This document shows positions 1 through 11,715 of a DNA stretch of 64,000 bases, one piece after another. Each line of letters starts with the position of its first letter. Positions within the stretch are counted from its first letter, which is position 1. Origin of the DNA: Sambucus nigra (lineage: Eukaryota; Streptophyta; Magnoliopsida; Dipsacales; Adoxaceae); NCBI GenBank assembly GCA_949130495.1, contig OX422221.1, forward strand, positions 158,753,241-158,817,240, written 5' to 3'. Position numbers and translations under genes: made by a program. The notes below the pieces were generated by a model. It was not told the DNA's origin. It saw only the letters and a program-made list of their open reading frames with translations, and searched no databases.

Positions 1-648
1 GGGACCTAAGGAGAGACTTAGGGTGTCCTAGAATATGGTTTATAAATATATAATGGATATAATTATACAATAAAGGTTGAATATGTGTAGCATAGTAAAT
101 TAACAATGGGTGGACAAAGTATCTCAGTAGAGTCAAAATCCATAATTATGGGCCTATTTTGAAACACAAAAAATCAGATGCAAACATTATCTGAATTACC
201 GATCCAACTTCATATTTGGATTCTATAAGAAAAATTAGGCCAGGTATATGTTTTGAGTTTTTCTAAAATCTAATTCGAAAGGACTCAAAAAGAAGATCTA
301 AAACACTCCAAAGTGACTCTTTTCATTCATCTCGTTTTTGCCTATTTAGAATTCATTTTTGGCCTCTCCTTTTCGTCTTCCTTTTCTTATAATCAATCAT
401 AATATTCCTTATAAACCTCTCCCTTAAAACCTATCTTAGAGACTAAGCTAATGCCCTTTAAATTTAAACCATTATAGAATGTCCAAAAGCCATTTCAATT
501 CAAATTTAAATGCTTGATTCGATTTCAAAGCAAAATAAATTGTATTTAAAGGTATTAATAATAATAAAATAAAACATTACGATCAATTATTTCTGAAATC
601 TTATATAATATTTATAAATAAGCCCTAAAAATAATGACGTATTACAAG
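1..648. other. AT-rich DNA, possible end of another LTR
   Basis: I find no coding potential here. The stretch ends in GACGTATTACA at 638-648, which resembles the ...GTATTACA terminus of the Tekay LTR that ends at 50932. Immediately after it begins sequence that matches the LTR at 21123-21408. This fits an unrelated LTR inserted into, or abutting, the LTR remnant that follows, but the other end lies outside the window, so the call is tentative. Confidence 0.3.
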
Positions 649-939
649 TAATACGAAGATGAAGAGTTGGAATACCTTTATAAAGTAGGTATTTACACCC
701 TGACATTACAATTAACAATTATATGATTATCAACATACATGTGCATAGTTACTGTTAAGATCCTCACGTGTGTTTGTTCAAAATATCGACTGTTTATATT
801 CCTTAGAGTGGTCGGCTAACATGCCGATCAGGAAGATAACTCAGTCGAGCACTTCTACCTGCTGTATTTAGATCCATTGAGTATAATGATAGATGTCACA
901 TTTTTAGTGGTCCAACTGTCTAAGTTATTTTAAATTACA
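649..939 (-). repeat. 3' LTR remnant of the Tat element
   Basis: This aligns along its length with 21123-21408 at roughly 80% identity by eye; shared blocks include TGGAATACCTTTATA, GGTCGGCTA and CACTTCTACCTG-like segments. It ends ...TTACA at 939, equivalent to ...TCACA at 21408. The other side of the LTR is missing or replaced before 649. Confidence 0.75.
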
Positions 940-955
940 AAAAAAGCCCCCGATA
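940..955 (-). other. Polypurine tract region of the Tat element
   Basis: Directly beside the LTR terminus at 939, the minus strand reads ATCGGGGGCTTTTTT before the LTR's TGTAA. A G-run in this position fits the plus-strand primer site of a gypsy element. Confidence 0.5.
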
Positions 956-1233
956 CTTCATTCTCGAGTGGAGTGATTAAAAGGAAGGAATTATCTGTTA
1001 GGTTTTGCTCGGCTATCTGGAAGCAACTGGTCTGTCGCCAACCTCTTGCACTTGTAAATTTTTTAATGTCATTTTTTGGACAGTGGCAATTTTATAAATA
1101 GTAGAAAAATAGCAAAGAATCTGGGGGTATGTTGGTCATTTTGATATCTAGAAGGTGAGATGCCATCAAAATGTAAAGTGGTGGTAAACTTAATCATTTA
1201 ATTTTGTGTAGCTCAAACAGCGTCAGTGAGTCC

Positions 1234-1240
1234 TATAAAA
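1234..1240 (+). promoter_or_regulatory. TATA-like box ahead of the opposite-strand ORF
   Basis: TATAAAA lies in CCTATAAAAC and is followed by a pyrimidine-rich leader and, at 1388, the first ATG of the plus-strand ORF region. Position and composition fit a promoter for the ORF that runs opposite to gag-pol. This is an inference from the motif only. Confidence 0.4.
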
Positions 1241-1387
1241 CATCATTTCCCTCCTTGTTCTCCTCACCTTAAATTTCGAACTCTTCTTCTTTTCTAAAGT
1301 TTTTACTCCGCCATTTGTGAGAGTTATTGTTGTTTTTTGTTTTGTTTTAAGAACCCCTATTTTTTGTGCGTTCCTCTTTGTCAAAAA

Positions 1388-4290
1388 ATGGTGTATATTT
1401 TTGATGGGGGTTCTTTGGAGATATTTAGGTAAGCCTATAGAATTTTGAAGTGGGTAAAAACTTAGTTGGCAGCGGGTCCTTATGACTTTTGCACATTGGA
1501 GGAGGGTCACTGGATCCCCACAATATTTATTGCTGGATGTGGGGTGACATTCCCTCCAAATGATTTGTTTCAAGAGTTTTGTCGCTACTTTGATGTGGTC
1601 CCTTCCCGAGTGCATCCTAACGTTTGGAGGGTAATTAATGGAGTTAATCGCAATAATGAGCATTTTGGAACTAATATAGGAATAAAGGAATTAATGTATT
1701 GTTATAGTTAGGGGATCACTAATGATAATATTTATTATTTGAAGATCAGATTTTCAAATAGAGCCTTGATGGAAAATTTACCTGATTTTGATAAGGATTA
1801 TTCGCATCGTGGGTTGATTGTAAAAGATTGGCAGTTTGCCCATCTACTTGAGGGTCAGGACTATAATGGGTCCTGTTTCCCTCAGGAGGGATAGGGCATA
1901 GGTCGAAATTTGTTTATTTTTGTGTAATTTTATTCTTTTTTGTATTTTAGCTAATTTTGTTACTGATTACATTTTTTATCTTTTTGTTTTTTACAGAGAA
2001 GGAGAAGAGGGATATTCTACGTGCATTAGAGGTCAATTTTTTCGACCTGAAAGATCTTTGGTCATTCCAAAAGAGTATAGGAGAAGCTCATCCTCGTTCT
2101 TCATCCATTCAACTTGGTTACCAAAGTTCAATCACCCCTTTTGTCACTTGACCCACGGAAAACATTCCATTAGAAAACCTAACATCAAATTCCTCGACAA
2201 CTGAATTTGAATCTCCACCTTAACCAGAAGAAAAATTTTCTACTAGGGGAACATATTCCTCCTTTGAATCGTTAGATCTAGCATTTATGACAACCAACGT
2301 TTCTTCTCCATAAATGGTTAAGAGAAAAATTCCCAACCTCCTTGTCGGATGAAAGTCTCTACCCCTGCTAAGAATAAAAAGCCTGATGTTTAGGACTCCA
2401 AATACCCTTTAGTAATTGAGCCCTCTTTGATGAAGAGCTTGGATACCCAGTTCAAAAGTATAAAAAGGGGTACGACCACCCCTTTAGAGATACCAGGGAA
2501 GAATGAGGATGATAAGGGCCATGGCATGAACCTTATGTTACTGTTAATATAGGCCTTGATCATGGGTTTATAGGAGAAGAAGTCCTTCTAGTCGATGAGG
2601 TACTATTACTGCCCTTTTTCGATCTAGGTTAGTCAAGTATGCTAACCATAACTTGACTCTGGCAAGTTTTGTTTAACATTTTCTTATTGCTATATGTCAC
2701 TGTTATTCACTTATTGATGTTTATGAATGGTAGTTTTTTGCAGTTGTTGATGGATTATGACCAATTGTACAGGAGGGATGACCATCTAAAGGAGTCCTCT
2801 GTGGATGTTAAGGAAACTTCCAGGGCATGTGAGAGTCTTTCTATGCAATCAAAAAGCCCGTGAAGATGATAAGAAAAAGTGGGAGGACACCCTTAGAAAG
2901 ATGGAGGATGGGAAGACAAATATCGAGAAGGCTGCATGGGACGCTAAGAAGAATGCTAACTACACAAAGGCCACCTAGGAGGCTAATAAGGTGGCCGAGG
3001 ATGCTAAGGGAAAGGTTCCAAAATTGATGGCCAATTAAAAGAGAGATAAGGAAGATGTCTTCACCCGTAAGTGGGGAAAATCATTTTCCACTGTTGCTGT
3101 TCAAGTGGATTACTTAAAGAAATATTACTTCAAGGAAGGTTGGGATGATTCCCTTACCTAGGTGAGAAATGCAGTGGACTCTAACCTCTTTCTCCAACAT
3201 AATCCAGATACTCCTCTAAAAATCAAGGAGGCGGTTGGCGATGAAGAGGGGATAGAAAAGTCCTCTGTGCCTTTAAAGCTGATTGTGGTAGTGTCGCATC
3301 TAAATAAGTAGGTGAATCAAGACAAGTAAAAGGTGTAATGAATATGGTCCTTATAGTTTTGTTTTATGCTTTCGTTTATGTAGTTGATCAATATCTCTCT
3401 TTATAATATCTTCTCACAATATTAATAAAATTGGTCCTTTTTTTAGTAATGATGTTGTTTAGTTTTGAGTACTCCTTTGCTTTCCATACTTAAGGAATGT
3501 CCTATTTATTTCAATTTTACTCCAGGAAGGTTATATTGGCTTCTACTAGAAGTGAAATTTTTAAGAGGGGTAACAAATTAATTAAGGCAAGCCACGAATA
3601 TCTCGATAAAGAAGAGATGGTGGAGGTTCTTAGCCTTATTTTTTACCAGGCTAAGGAAGCTTACGCCCATATGCATAGGTTATTCCATCAAGTTGTGGAG
3701 ACCAATGACTATTATTATGCAATGATACTCCAACTCTAATGAGATCACAAAGAAGTAGTTTCTAGTTTGTCGATAGATTATGAGTAGAAGTTTTCAATTC
3801 TTAGAAGCGATAGTGGATTTGATAAGAACCTGTAAGAACGATCCTCAACATATTCGAAGAACGATTTTGTGCTGAAGTCTGAGGTGAAAAATGCTCGGGA
3901 GGTGGCTAGCCTCTTGGAGTAGGAGAATAACATGTTAAAGGATGAGTTAGAGGGTAATAATAAGGTGGTTGTTGCTGACCAAAGTGAAGGAGCTTTATTT
4001 TGGAGCAAGAAAATGCTCGGCTAATAGAGGAGTTTGATAAATGGAAGAAATCAAAGGGGGATCTATCTTCTCACCATATTGTTGTTTCTCATCCGTTCGT
4101 AGAAGAATAAAGAATAATGAAGACCTTGATCGACTAAGAAAATATTATCAAGAACCAATCAGCCACCATCATAAGGTTTATTGAGAAAGTTGATCATCTC
4201 ACTATTATTTCCATAAGAGGCCCTGCACCATAAGGATGAATGGCTATGATGAGGCTTTGGCACATTTGGGCGAGAAACTAGAACAAGATT
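1388..4290 (+). pseudogene. Opposite-strand extra ORF of the Tat element (degraded)
   Basis: This is not part of gag-pol: it lies between pol and the 3' LTR and reads the other way. The 1466-1893 segment contains a block (FIAGCGVTFPP, then RVHPNVWRVINGV) that resembles the 'putative gypsy-type transposon' domain found in extra ORFs of plant Tat elements. Likely introns are seen: acceptor TTTTTTACAG ending at 1996 and TTTTTTGCAG ending at 2743. Later segments (2744-3330 and about 3820-4290) are rich in Lys, Glu and Ala and look coiled-coil. Several in-frame stops (for example after YCYS at about 1709) and shifts show it is dead. Its function in intact relatives is not established. The exon limits given are estimates. 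Confidence 0.6.
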
Positions 4291-4650
4291 AAAGAGAAGA
4301 TTATAAGTGGGGATGAATCATCACTCTTACTATGATGAAGGTGATAAAAGAAGATAGTCTCTGGTACTGTCATGATCGTGAATGTTTGGACCAGCCTACT
4401 CCTCCATTCAAGATGGATACTTTATGGATCCCTAAAGATGAAATCCCTATCAGCTTGGTCAAAAAATATCTTAGGTATTATGGTATGGACAAAGACAATA
4501 TCCTTAATCGTCCCATTGCACTTGGTGGACAAATCTAATACTAGTAGTCAGTTTAGGCTTAAAGAATTGAGATCAACAGTTCTTCCCTCTACATTTGATG
4601 TTCTTTCGATTAGGATGGAGAAAGCTCTAGGAAAACTCCGAGTAGATTAA

Positions 4651-5289
4651 GTAGTTTTTATTCTCTGAATTCACCCTTGTAATGATGCATATAGAATGTT
4701 CCTTTGTAATGATGCAAATATACTTGACATATTTGAAAAAAAAATTGATTTCTCTATTGTGTGATTGTTGACTACCAGCAGTTTAGTCTTACGATTATGT
4801 GGTCATCACTAAGACGAGTAATATGCCTTACTGATTAACAGCTTGGAAGAACTCATGTTGTGCAACCTTAAGTTCTACCAACATGCTTTTTGTTTGCAAT
4901 CACGCAAACGGATCTTATCGTTTTGACCAAGTTCTTGCATTAGTTACCGTTGGTGACAAAATGTTTTAGGAATATTCCTTAAATCGGTTTGGTAAAACTT
5001 CTTGTTCTTGACACTGAGGAGTCATACATGAAGTTTTATATTTGAAACTTCTCATTAGTGAATTGTCAAAGAGGAAGTGGTACGTGAAGTTTTGATTTGA
5101 ATTTTTAGGATTAATGATTAGTTTTTTTTTTGCTATTTGAGATTGTACAACTTCCACTCATTAAAAATGAAAATAAAACATGAAAAGGAAACCATTTTAT
5201 TATGAAAATGGGTGTTCTTTATTGAAAGATAAAAATGAGTTATAGGAAATAGTACGAGATTACATTTTAGATCACTGATAATATTTTCT
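4651..5289. other. Spacer between extra ORF and pol
   Basis: I see no domain on either strand. It is AT-rich and separates the convergent 3' ends of the plus-strand extra ORF and the minus-strand pol. Confidence 0.5.
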
Positions 5290-6300
5290 TAGATTCTCGA
5301 CATTCTATGGGTTTGTGAACTGTTCTCCTTCCATGGTTTCTAGATGATAAGTACCTAGTCGGACAACTACCAAAATGAAATATGAACTATGCCAATTTGC
5401 TTCTAACTTGTTTCCTTTCTAGATCACTTTCTTCAACACATAGTCTCCCTCTTTAAGGTTACTCGGCTTGCCCCACCTGTTATAGAATTGGGCGGTTCAT
5501 GGAAAGTATGGTGCCACCACAGTGCTGTATTTTCTCTAACTTTCTTAAGTAAGTCTAAATCCAACCTTCTCATGAGATCTCTCTTTGGGGAATTAAAGTT
5601 GAGTACTTTGTGACTGGGTAGACCAATCTTGGTTGGAATCATTTCCTCTATACCAAATGCCAACATGTAGGATGTCTTCCCTGTGACCGTCCTTGGCATT
5701 ATCCTATAAGCCTAGAGTATGCTTTGTAGCTTATTGGTCCAATTTCCCTTGGTATCGTCCAACCTTTTCCTCATTCCGTCGAGCAGAGTTTTGTTTGTCA
5801 TCTCTGTTTTCCCATTGCACTGAGGGTGTATAGGAGTGGAATGCAACTTTTGGATTTTAGGTTGGATACATTAATCTTCAAACTCCTGATTGTCAAATTG
5901 TGTGCCATGGTTAGTGGTAAAACCATGTGACATAGCATATCATCATATGATGTTCTTCCATATAAATTGGAAGACTTTCTCATAGGGAATGTCTATTATA
6001 GGTTCATCTTCTACCCACTTGGTGAAGTAATTTATAACAACGACCACGTATTTGGACCTTCCTTTCATCTTCAATAAGACCAGGTCAATTCCCCACTTGG
6101 AAAAGGGCTGTAAGGATGTGATTGACGTGATTTTAGCTCTAGGTGTTCTGTGAATGGTAGAAAACCTTTGGACTTTATCATAACACCTTTCATAAGCAGC
6201 ACAATCTGCTTTTATAGTTGGCCAATAATACCCTTGTGTGGCTACTCGCCTAAACAATGATTCGACTGCTGAATGGCCCCCCATAAGATCTTTCATGTAT
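5290..6300 (-). pseudogene. Tat integrase (broken)
   Basis: The minus strand carries the zinc-binding region and core of a gypsy integrase in several frames. At 6296-5943 GYYWPTIKADC is followed by a degraded Cys pair (ERCYDKVQRF, where CDKCQRF is usual) and WGIDLV with the first catalytic Asp. Near 5900 NHGTQFDNQEF corresponds to the second Asp region, and near 5815 NGKTEMTNKTLL carries the Glu. The C-terminal part (5699-5433) has MLAFGIEEMIP and LDLDLLKKVREN, both typical of Tat integrases. At least two frameshifts and several stops separate these pieces. Confidence 0.75.
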
Positions 6301-6399
6301 TTCTTTAATTAAATTTAACATATCGTCAGGATGGATATATTTGATAAGTGACATAATTAATCCTCTTTTGTATAGAATTCCTCATTTCATGATAGAGCT

Positions 6400-7365
6400 G
6401 ACTGCTTTGTACTTTAGTTTCCTCGCTTCCTTTGGATCGGCTAGCCAGATGCCCTTTTCAATGTACTTTTTGATTGGATCCATCCATGAAGGACCTAAAT
6501 CCACTTACATCGAGTTGATGCTTTATTTTCCAATGAATCTGTGATTTCCACCGGAAGGGTTCTTCTTAACTCGGTTCTGGTCGTAGAAGCAAGATAAGAG
6601 AGCACGTCTGCATGGGAATCCTTGGAATCCTGATCATATTGACTACCAAAAATTTAGATATCTGTCTTGTGATTTGGCTAAGTACCTCATCATGAATTCT
6701 CCTTTGACTTTGTATACTTATAACACTTGGTTCACAATCAATTGGGAGTTACTGTACCTGCTTGGTGCCTAGAGAGAGTTATAATTCAAGCCCCGCAATT
6801 AATGCTTAATACCTTGTTTCATTGTTGAAATCTTTAAGCTAGAACATTAGTTCATATTCCACATATATGTTATGTGTAGTGTGGTTATTATAAAAGCCCA
6901 ACGCTGCTGCTAAAGGCACATGATGATCCATCCACATACATCTTCCAAACTAGTGGTTCTTCTTTAAAATCTCCTCAACTAGAATCCCATAATTAAATAT
7001 CTTGTGACTTTACTCAAGGTAGTATAGAGCAACTTCTCACTTAGCTGATGTTTTTTGGTATACCTTCCTTTTAATTGGTTACCATCATGGAGCACTCTTT
7101 CGAAAAAGTCTGCTCGGGTGTTTGAACCTTTGAGCTCTCTTTAAGACAAGTCTGCTGGGCTAAATTTACTATTAAGATATCGTTTGTAGAAATTGGTCGA
7201 CATGTTTTTCTTCATAGTTAAACTCTTCTTTGAAACCTACGACTGCTTGGCCTTTTATTATTGTTCTAGTCTCATAATGTATGTCGTACTCTCCTAGCTC
7301 CACATCCCAAGCCATCAACCTTCCCCATTTATTGTGTCTATGAATGGTTTGGCATAAGGGAAAGT
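6400..7365 (-). pseudogene. Second (archaeal-type) RNase H of the Tat element
   Basis: At about 6955-6888 the minus strand reads WKMYVDGSS, the start motif of the extra RNase H that the Tat lineage carries between its own RNase H and integrase. Further on, EYEL (Glu motif) and SNSQLIVNQV (usually SDSQLVVNQV, so the Asp has become Asn) are visible in matching order. Stops interrupt each piece, so no functional product is possible. The segment from 7365 to about 7200 is the end of the first RNase H and the linker. Confidence 0.6.
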
Positions 7366-8300
7366 CTATTTAGACCACAAGTATGATCTTGGAAAATATG
7401 GCTTCATTAATTTAGACGCTTCAATAAGGGCTAAGGCTAGCGTTTCCATATGTGGGTAACGAATTTCGGCTCCTGGGAAGGCCTTATTTGTGTAGTAGAC
7501 CAGTTTCTGTACCCTATTCTCTAATCGGATGAGTGTCGAGCTAACTGCCGACTCAGAAACTGCCAAGTATAAGTAAAGTTTATATTCTATGAGTTGTCTT
7601 AAGAGTAATGGTGTAGACCCTAAGTATTTTTTCAACTCTAGGAAGGCTTTTTCATATTCTTTATTCAACTAAAAGACTTCCTTAGCACCTTGAAGGGTAG
7701 GCACCTGTCAAAAGCTTGAGAGACAAATCTGTTTAGGGCTTCTACTCTGTTAATCATCTTTTGCAAGTCCTTCTTATTTATAAAAGATTTCATATTTATT
7801 AATAATTTGATTTTGTCTGGGTTAGACTCAATAACTCTTTTATTTACTATGAATCCGAGGAACATTCCATCCTGCACGCCGAACACGCACTTGGTCGGAT
7901 TAAGCTTCATCCTGTTCTTCTCCAGTTAGTCGAACGTCTGCCCTAGGTCTTTGATTTTATTAGATACTTTCTTACTCTTGGTGAGCATATCGTCCATATA
8001 TACCTCCATATTTTTCTAATCTATTCTTTAATAACGTTAACTAGCCTTTGGTATATTTCTCTAGCATTTTTGAACCGAAAGGGCATAAGGTCGTAGCAGT
8101 AGTTTCCTCAGCTAGTGATGAACGAGGTCTTCTCATTGTCTTCTGGTTTTATTTTGATTGGGTTTTACCTCGAATACGCATCTATAAAACAGATCAACAA
8201 GTGTCCGGAAGTGGTATCGACCAGTTAATCGATCCTTGGCAAGGGTAAATGGTCTTTCAGATAAGCATTGTTCATATTCGTGAAGTCAACACACATACGC
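7366..8300 (-). pseudogene. Tat reverse transcriptase and first RNase H
   Basis: Reverse transcriptase motifs read on the minus strand include a FKNARE...YQRLVN block near 8080-8040, the catalytic VYMDDMLTKS at about 8005-7975 (both Asp residues intact), and KLNPTKCVFGV...FLGFIV at 7910-7840. The thumb and RNase H start follow at 7668-7366, with SSTLIR and YYTNKAFPGAE. The catalytic YMDD survives, but the frame changes several times and stops are frequent. Confidence 0.75.
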
Positions 8301-8475
8301 CATTTGTTGTTCTTCTTTCTAACCATAAACACATTGACCAACCAATCGGGATATCTGACATCTTATATGAAACTTGCCTTCTGTATCTTTTCCCCCTCTC
8401 ACTATATAGCCATATTCTTCTCGGGGCTAGAGACACGTCGCTTCTATTTCATTGGATTCGTATCTTTGACAATGT

Positions 8476-9050
8476 TTAGTCCATGGAACATAAACTCCGG
8501 GTCAATCCTTGCATATCCCCATGGCTCCCAATGAACATGTTCTTCAACTGTTTAAGGAAATCCTCTAACTCCTGCCTAATGGATGGATCTATAGATGAAC
8601 TGATCTTTGTTGTCTTTTTCGGGTGCTCATCATCAAGGACTATGGTCTCTATTACCTCAATAACTTGTCCTTTCACCAATTCAGCCTCCTTGCAAGTATC
8701 TATGATCTATATATGATAAGTGGTGGTAAGTTTCTTAACTTCTTATCGGCTGAAGTGTAATCGCATTTCTTGGCTTTGATTTGGTCTCCAGTAACAACGT
8801 CGACCTCATAATGTTTGGGAAATTTTAGGCACCGGTGTATAGTGGATGGTACAACTTTGAACATTTCTTGGACGATCCTGCTGAGGATAATGTTGTAGGC
8901 TGACTGGACATTCTTATCTAAAATGAAGAAATGAATCTTCTCTGTTTGGCAGGTTGACCAAGTGCTAATTATGACTTCGAGTTTTACAGTTCCAAAGGGA
9001 TACACTTTTTCTCTAGAGAAATCATTGAGGGGTCTATGATAGGGAACCAA
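8476..9050 (-). pseudogene. Tat protease C-terminus and protease-RT linker
   Basis: The 9050-8700 segment contains SAYNIILSR followed by VVPSTIHRCLKFP, matching the conserved second half of Tat protease domains (normally SAYNVILGRP). The 8679-8476 segment has DDEHPKKTTKI and the SHGDMQGL block (usually SHEDMPGI), the linker that precedes reverse transcriptase. The protease active-site Asp region should lie at about 9.1-9.3 kb, where I can read no intact DSGA motif. Confidence 0.65.
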
Positions 9051-9656
9051 TTTACTGTTTCACAGCACTTGTCCCTTGAAGTAATCATAAAACTAGACAT
9101 CAGTCGAGATGCCATTGTCCACCTATATTTTGGTAACTTTTCTTTCATGCACCATCATTGTGATGACCAAAGGATCATCGTAGGGATAGAATACTCCAAA
9201 TAGGTCATCCTATCACTAGCCTAGATTTTCAGTTTCATTGGATGACTATTAACTTCACTAGATAAATTTATTTGTATAATTTAGGATCATCCTTTGGCTT
9301 TATTCATGTACGCTTTTCTCTCGACTATCTCCTTACCTCCACCGACATCACTACTTGTAATGAAACGATAACAAAAAGAAATCATTTTCACCTCATGCAC
9401 AGGCTCTCTGGGTCTCTTTGGTAGATCCATATCAGCTTTATCATCTTCATCTCTGCCTCTTTTCTTATCATCCCCTCCTTTACAGGGATATTCCTATCGT
9501 CTTCGGGATTCTCGCACTCCTGAAGGATCTGATATACATTATTTCTCAACGAATTTGAAGATTTTTCCTTTTCAAATTAGACTTTCTATATCATTATTTA
9601 AGGATGTACAATTGTCTGTGTTATTCTCGTGGTCTTTGTATAATTCATACTTGGAT

Positions 9657-10673
9657 TTATCCTTCAAGTTTAGCGGAGATTTTAGCTTCTCGGGTCATTT
9701 CAAAACCTACTCCCTCGAATTTCCTCCCAAATGTGATGCACACCAATAGTGAGGGGAGTATATTCATCATACCTCTTAAGTTTTCCCACCCTCTTATCCT
9801 TATACTCTTTCTTCTTGGAGCTCTTGTTGTTATCATCCTTAGAGTTGTGAGATCGCTTCGTAGCCATGGCATCCTCAACATTCATAATCTTTCCCACTTT
9901 AGCCATCAATTTATTTATGGTTTGGGTGGGATATTTGGCTAGGGCATAGTACAGCTTCTCGGGGAGTAAACCACTCATCAATGTAGTGATCGTTGTCTTT
10001 TCCTCATAATTAATGACTTCAAATTTTTTTCTCTTAAAGCAAGTGATTACTCGCTCGAGAACACTTAGCAAATAAGTTATCCTCTTGACTGGTTTATCTC
10101 CGAAGAAAATGTTATTGATGAATAAATCAGGGAGATTTTGAAAGTTGGAGATCTATCCTCCTTACAATTTATTGTACCAAATTTGTGCCGATCTAGTAAT
10201 AGTTTTAAAAAATGCCCTAGAACGCATCTCATCGGGGACTAAGTAGATTTTGACAGCATCTTTATATAGTTCCACATGAAATACAAGATATGTTTTACCA
10301 TCGTATGTAGGAGTTACCCCAGGTGAATTAAACTTGGCAGTCATAGTGTAGTTCACAATTACAAGGATGAAAGGTGTTACCTTCATAAAACTCCTATGCA
10401 AGGTATTTTTGGATTCGACTATTTCTCCGAAACGATCTTCCAACCGTTTAATTGAACATTTTTAGGGATTCTCGTTCGGATTTGATTTGATTGAGACATT
10501 CTTAGTTTCTCAGCCATGGGTTTGTGTTGAGTTATCTTCTTAACAAAGTTGCTAAGCACGCACGAATCCTCAAACGTTGGTTTTTGACCTGACAGATCCT
10601 TCTCGGTGATCTGGTGATCTGGATGACTCTCTTTGATTATGACACCTAGAAGTTCGGGATCCCAAATGATCAA
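9657..10673 (-). pseudogene. Tat gag (broken)
   Basis: The capsid region reads in pieces. 10443-10162 holds TPTYDGKTY (usually LYDGTTDP), then RSRAFFKTITRSAQIWYNKL, equivalent to the conserved CRAFxxTLxGxAxxWFxxL block. 10071-9700 holds MSGLLPEKLYYALAKYPTQT and a Lys-rich tail. 10673-10419 is the low-complexity N-terminal part. Frameshifts separate the segments. Confidence 0.7.
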
Positions 10674-11014
10674 AGGCCGAGCCCCTTCTTAACTTGTCCA
10701 TAACGCTAGTCCTTTCCTAAAAGAGTGAATGCCCACCATAGTAGTTAGTAAATCTGAGTGACGAGGTTGCGCCAGGGCAATAGGTGAGTCGTTAGTTGAT
10801 CTAGATTACTTAGATCTTCTCTTTTCCTGTCTTCCTATCAGATTTGCAAGATGCTTGTCCCTATAGGAGACAAAATTTCCACTCTGGTGATGAGTCCAAC
10901 AACGAGCCTAGTCTGGAGTGTCTTAATTAGTTATCTCACAGTCTTTTGCATAGCCTCTTGACCCTTGATACGTTCATCAGAATTTCTTATAAATCAACTA
11001 TACCCTGTGGGGCA
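10674..11014 (-). other. Tat element leader upstream of gag
   Basis: Untranslated leader, continued on the far side of the nested element at 20696-20844. The last five bases before the insertion (11010-11014, GGGCA) nearly repeat those after it (20691-20695, GGGTA), consistent with a 5-bp target duplication with one later change. Confidence 0.55.
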
Positions 11015-11715
11015 TGTAACACCTCACACATTCTGACGAGCGAGGTGGTCAGTCACTGCCGTCAAACTACGTCGGGCATCAATAATAAGTAATCATTCTT
11101 AGAATGTGATAGATATGAGACATAAATAAATTTTATCCACAAGGTAATAATTAGATCAATCCAATAAATATAATCATCCCTGCAATAATTAAAATCCCTT
11201 ACCATTCTAATCTCCGAAATAAATCCAACTCCAAATAAATATAAGTTCAAATGAATAGTCGAACTCTGAATATCTGATATAACTCGTAAACAAATTTGGA
11301 ACCGATTGTCCCATCAAATCCATAAATAAAGTTCCATAATAAATACGACGGAATGGAAAATAAATCTAAACTTATGCAGCATCTAAAATAAGTAAGTCTC
11401 CAGCTTCACCTCCAAATTATCTCCAATCACTACTATGTAGCTACTTCGATGCTATACTTGAAATGTTAGTCAATGCAATGGGTCAGAGCCCACTGCATAT
11501 ATACCAACTACTCTCCCCAATTAGGGTCTGATAACCCAGACAATAGCATTATATATGATAAACACCGCAATAGAGTATTTTAATCTAAATGAGATAACTA
11601 TTAACATGCAAGTAAAGTAAACCACTATTTACTAATCACGTAATTATGCCACCCCAATAGTTCAAGTCTAACTTATTTTATCTCAATCCAATAATTATGC
11701 CAAAGTCACCATTTA
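11015..11715 (-). repeat. Truncated 3' LTR of the nested element
   Basis: This matches 18322-19013 closely; shared blocks include CATTCTGACGAGC, AATAAGTAATCATTCTTAG and ATTATGCCACCCCAATAGTT. Homology stops abruptly after CACCATTT at about 11715, where the LTR at 18322-20690 continues for another 1.7 kb. Confidence 0.75.

Noticed and set aside
1223..1663. 146-codon minus-strand frame
   Set aside because: It lies opposite the better supported plus-strand ORF with a recognisable domain and has no motif of its own.
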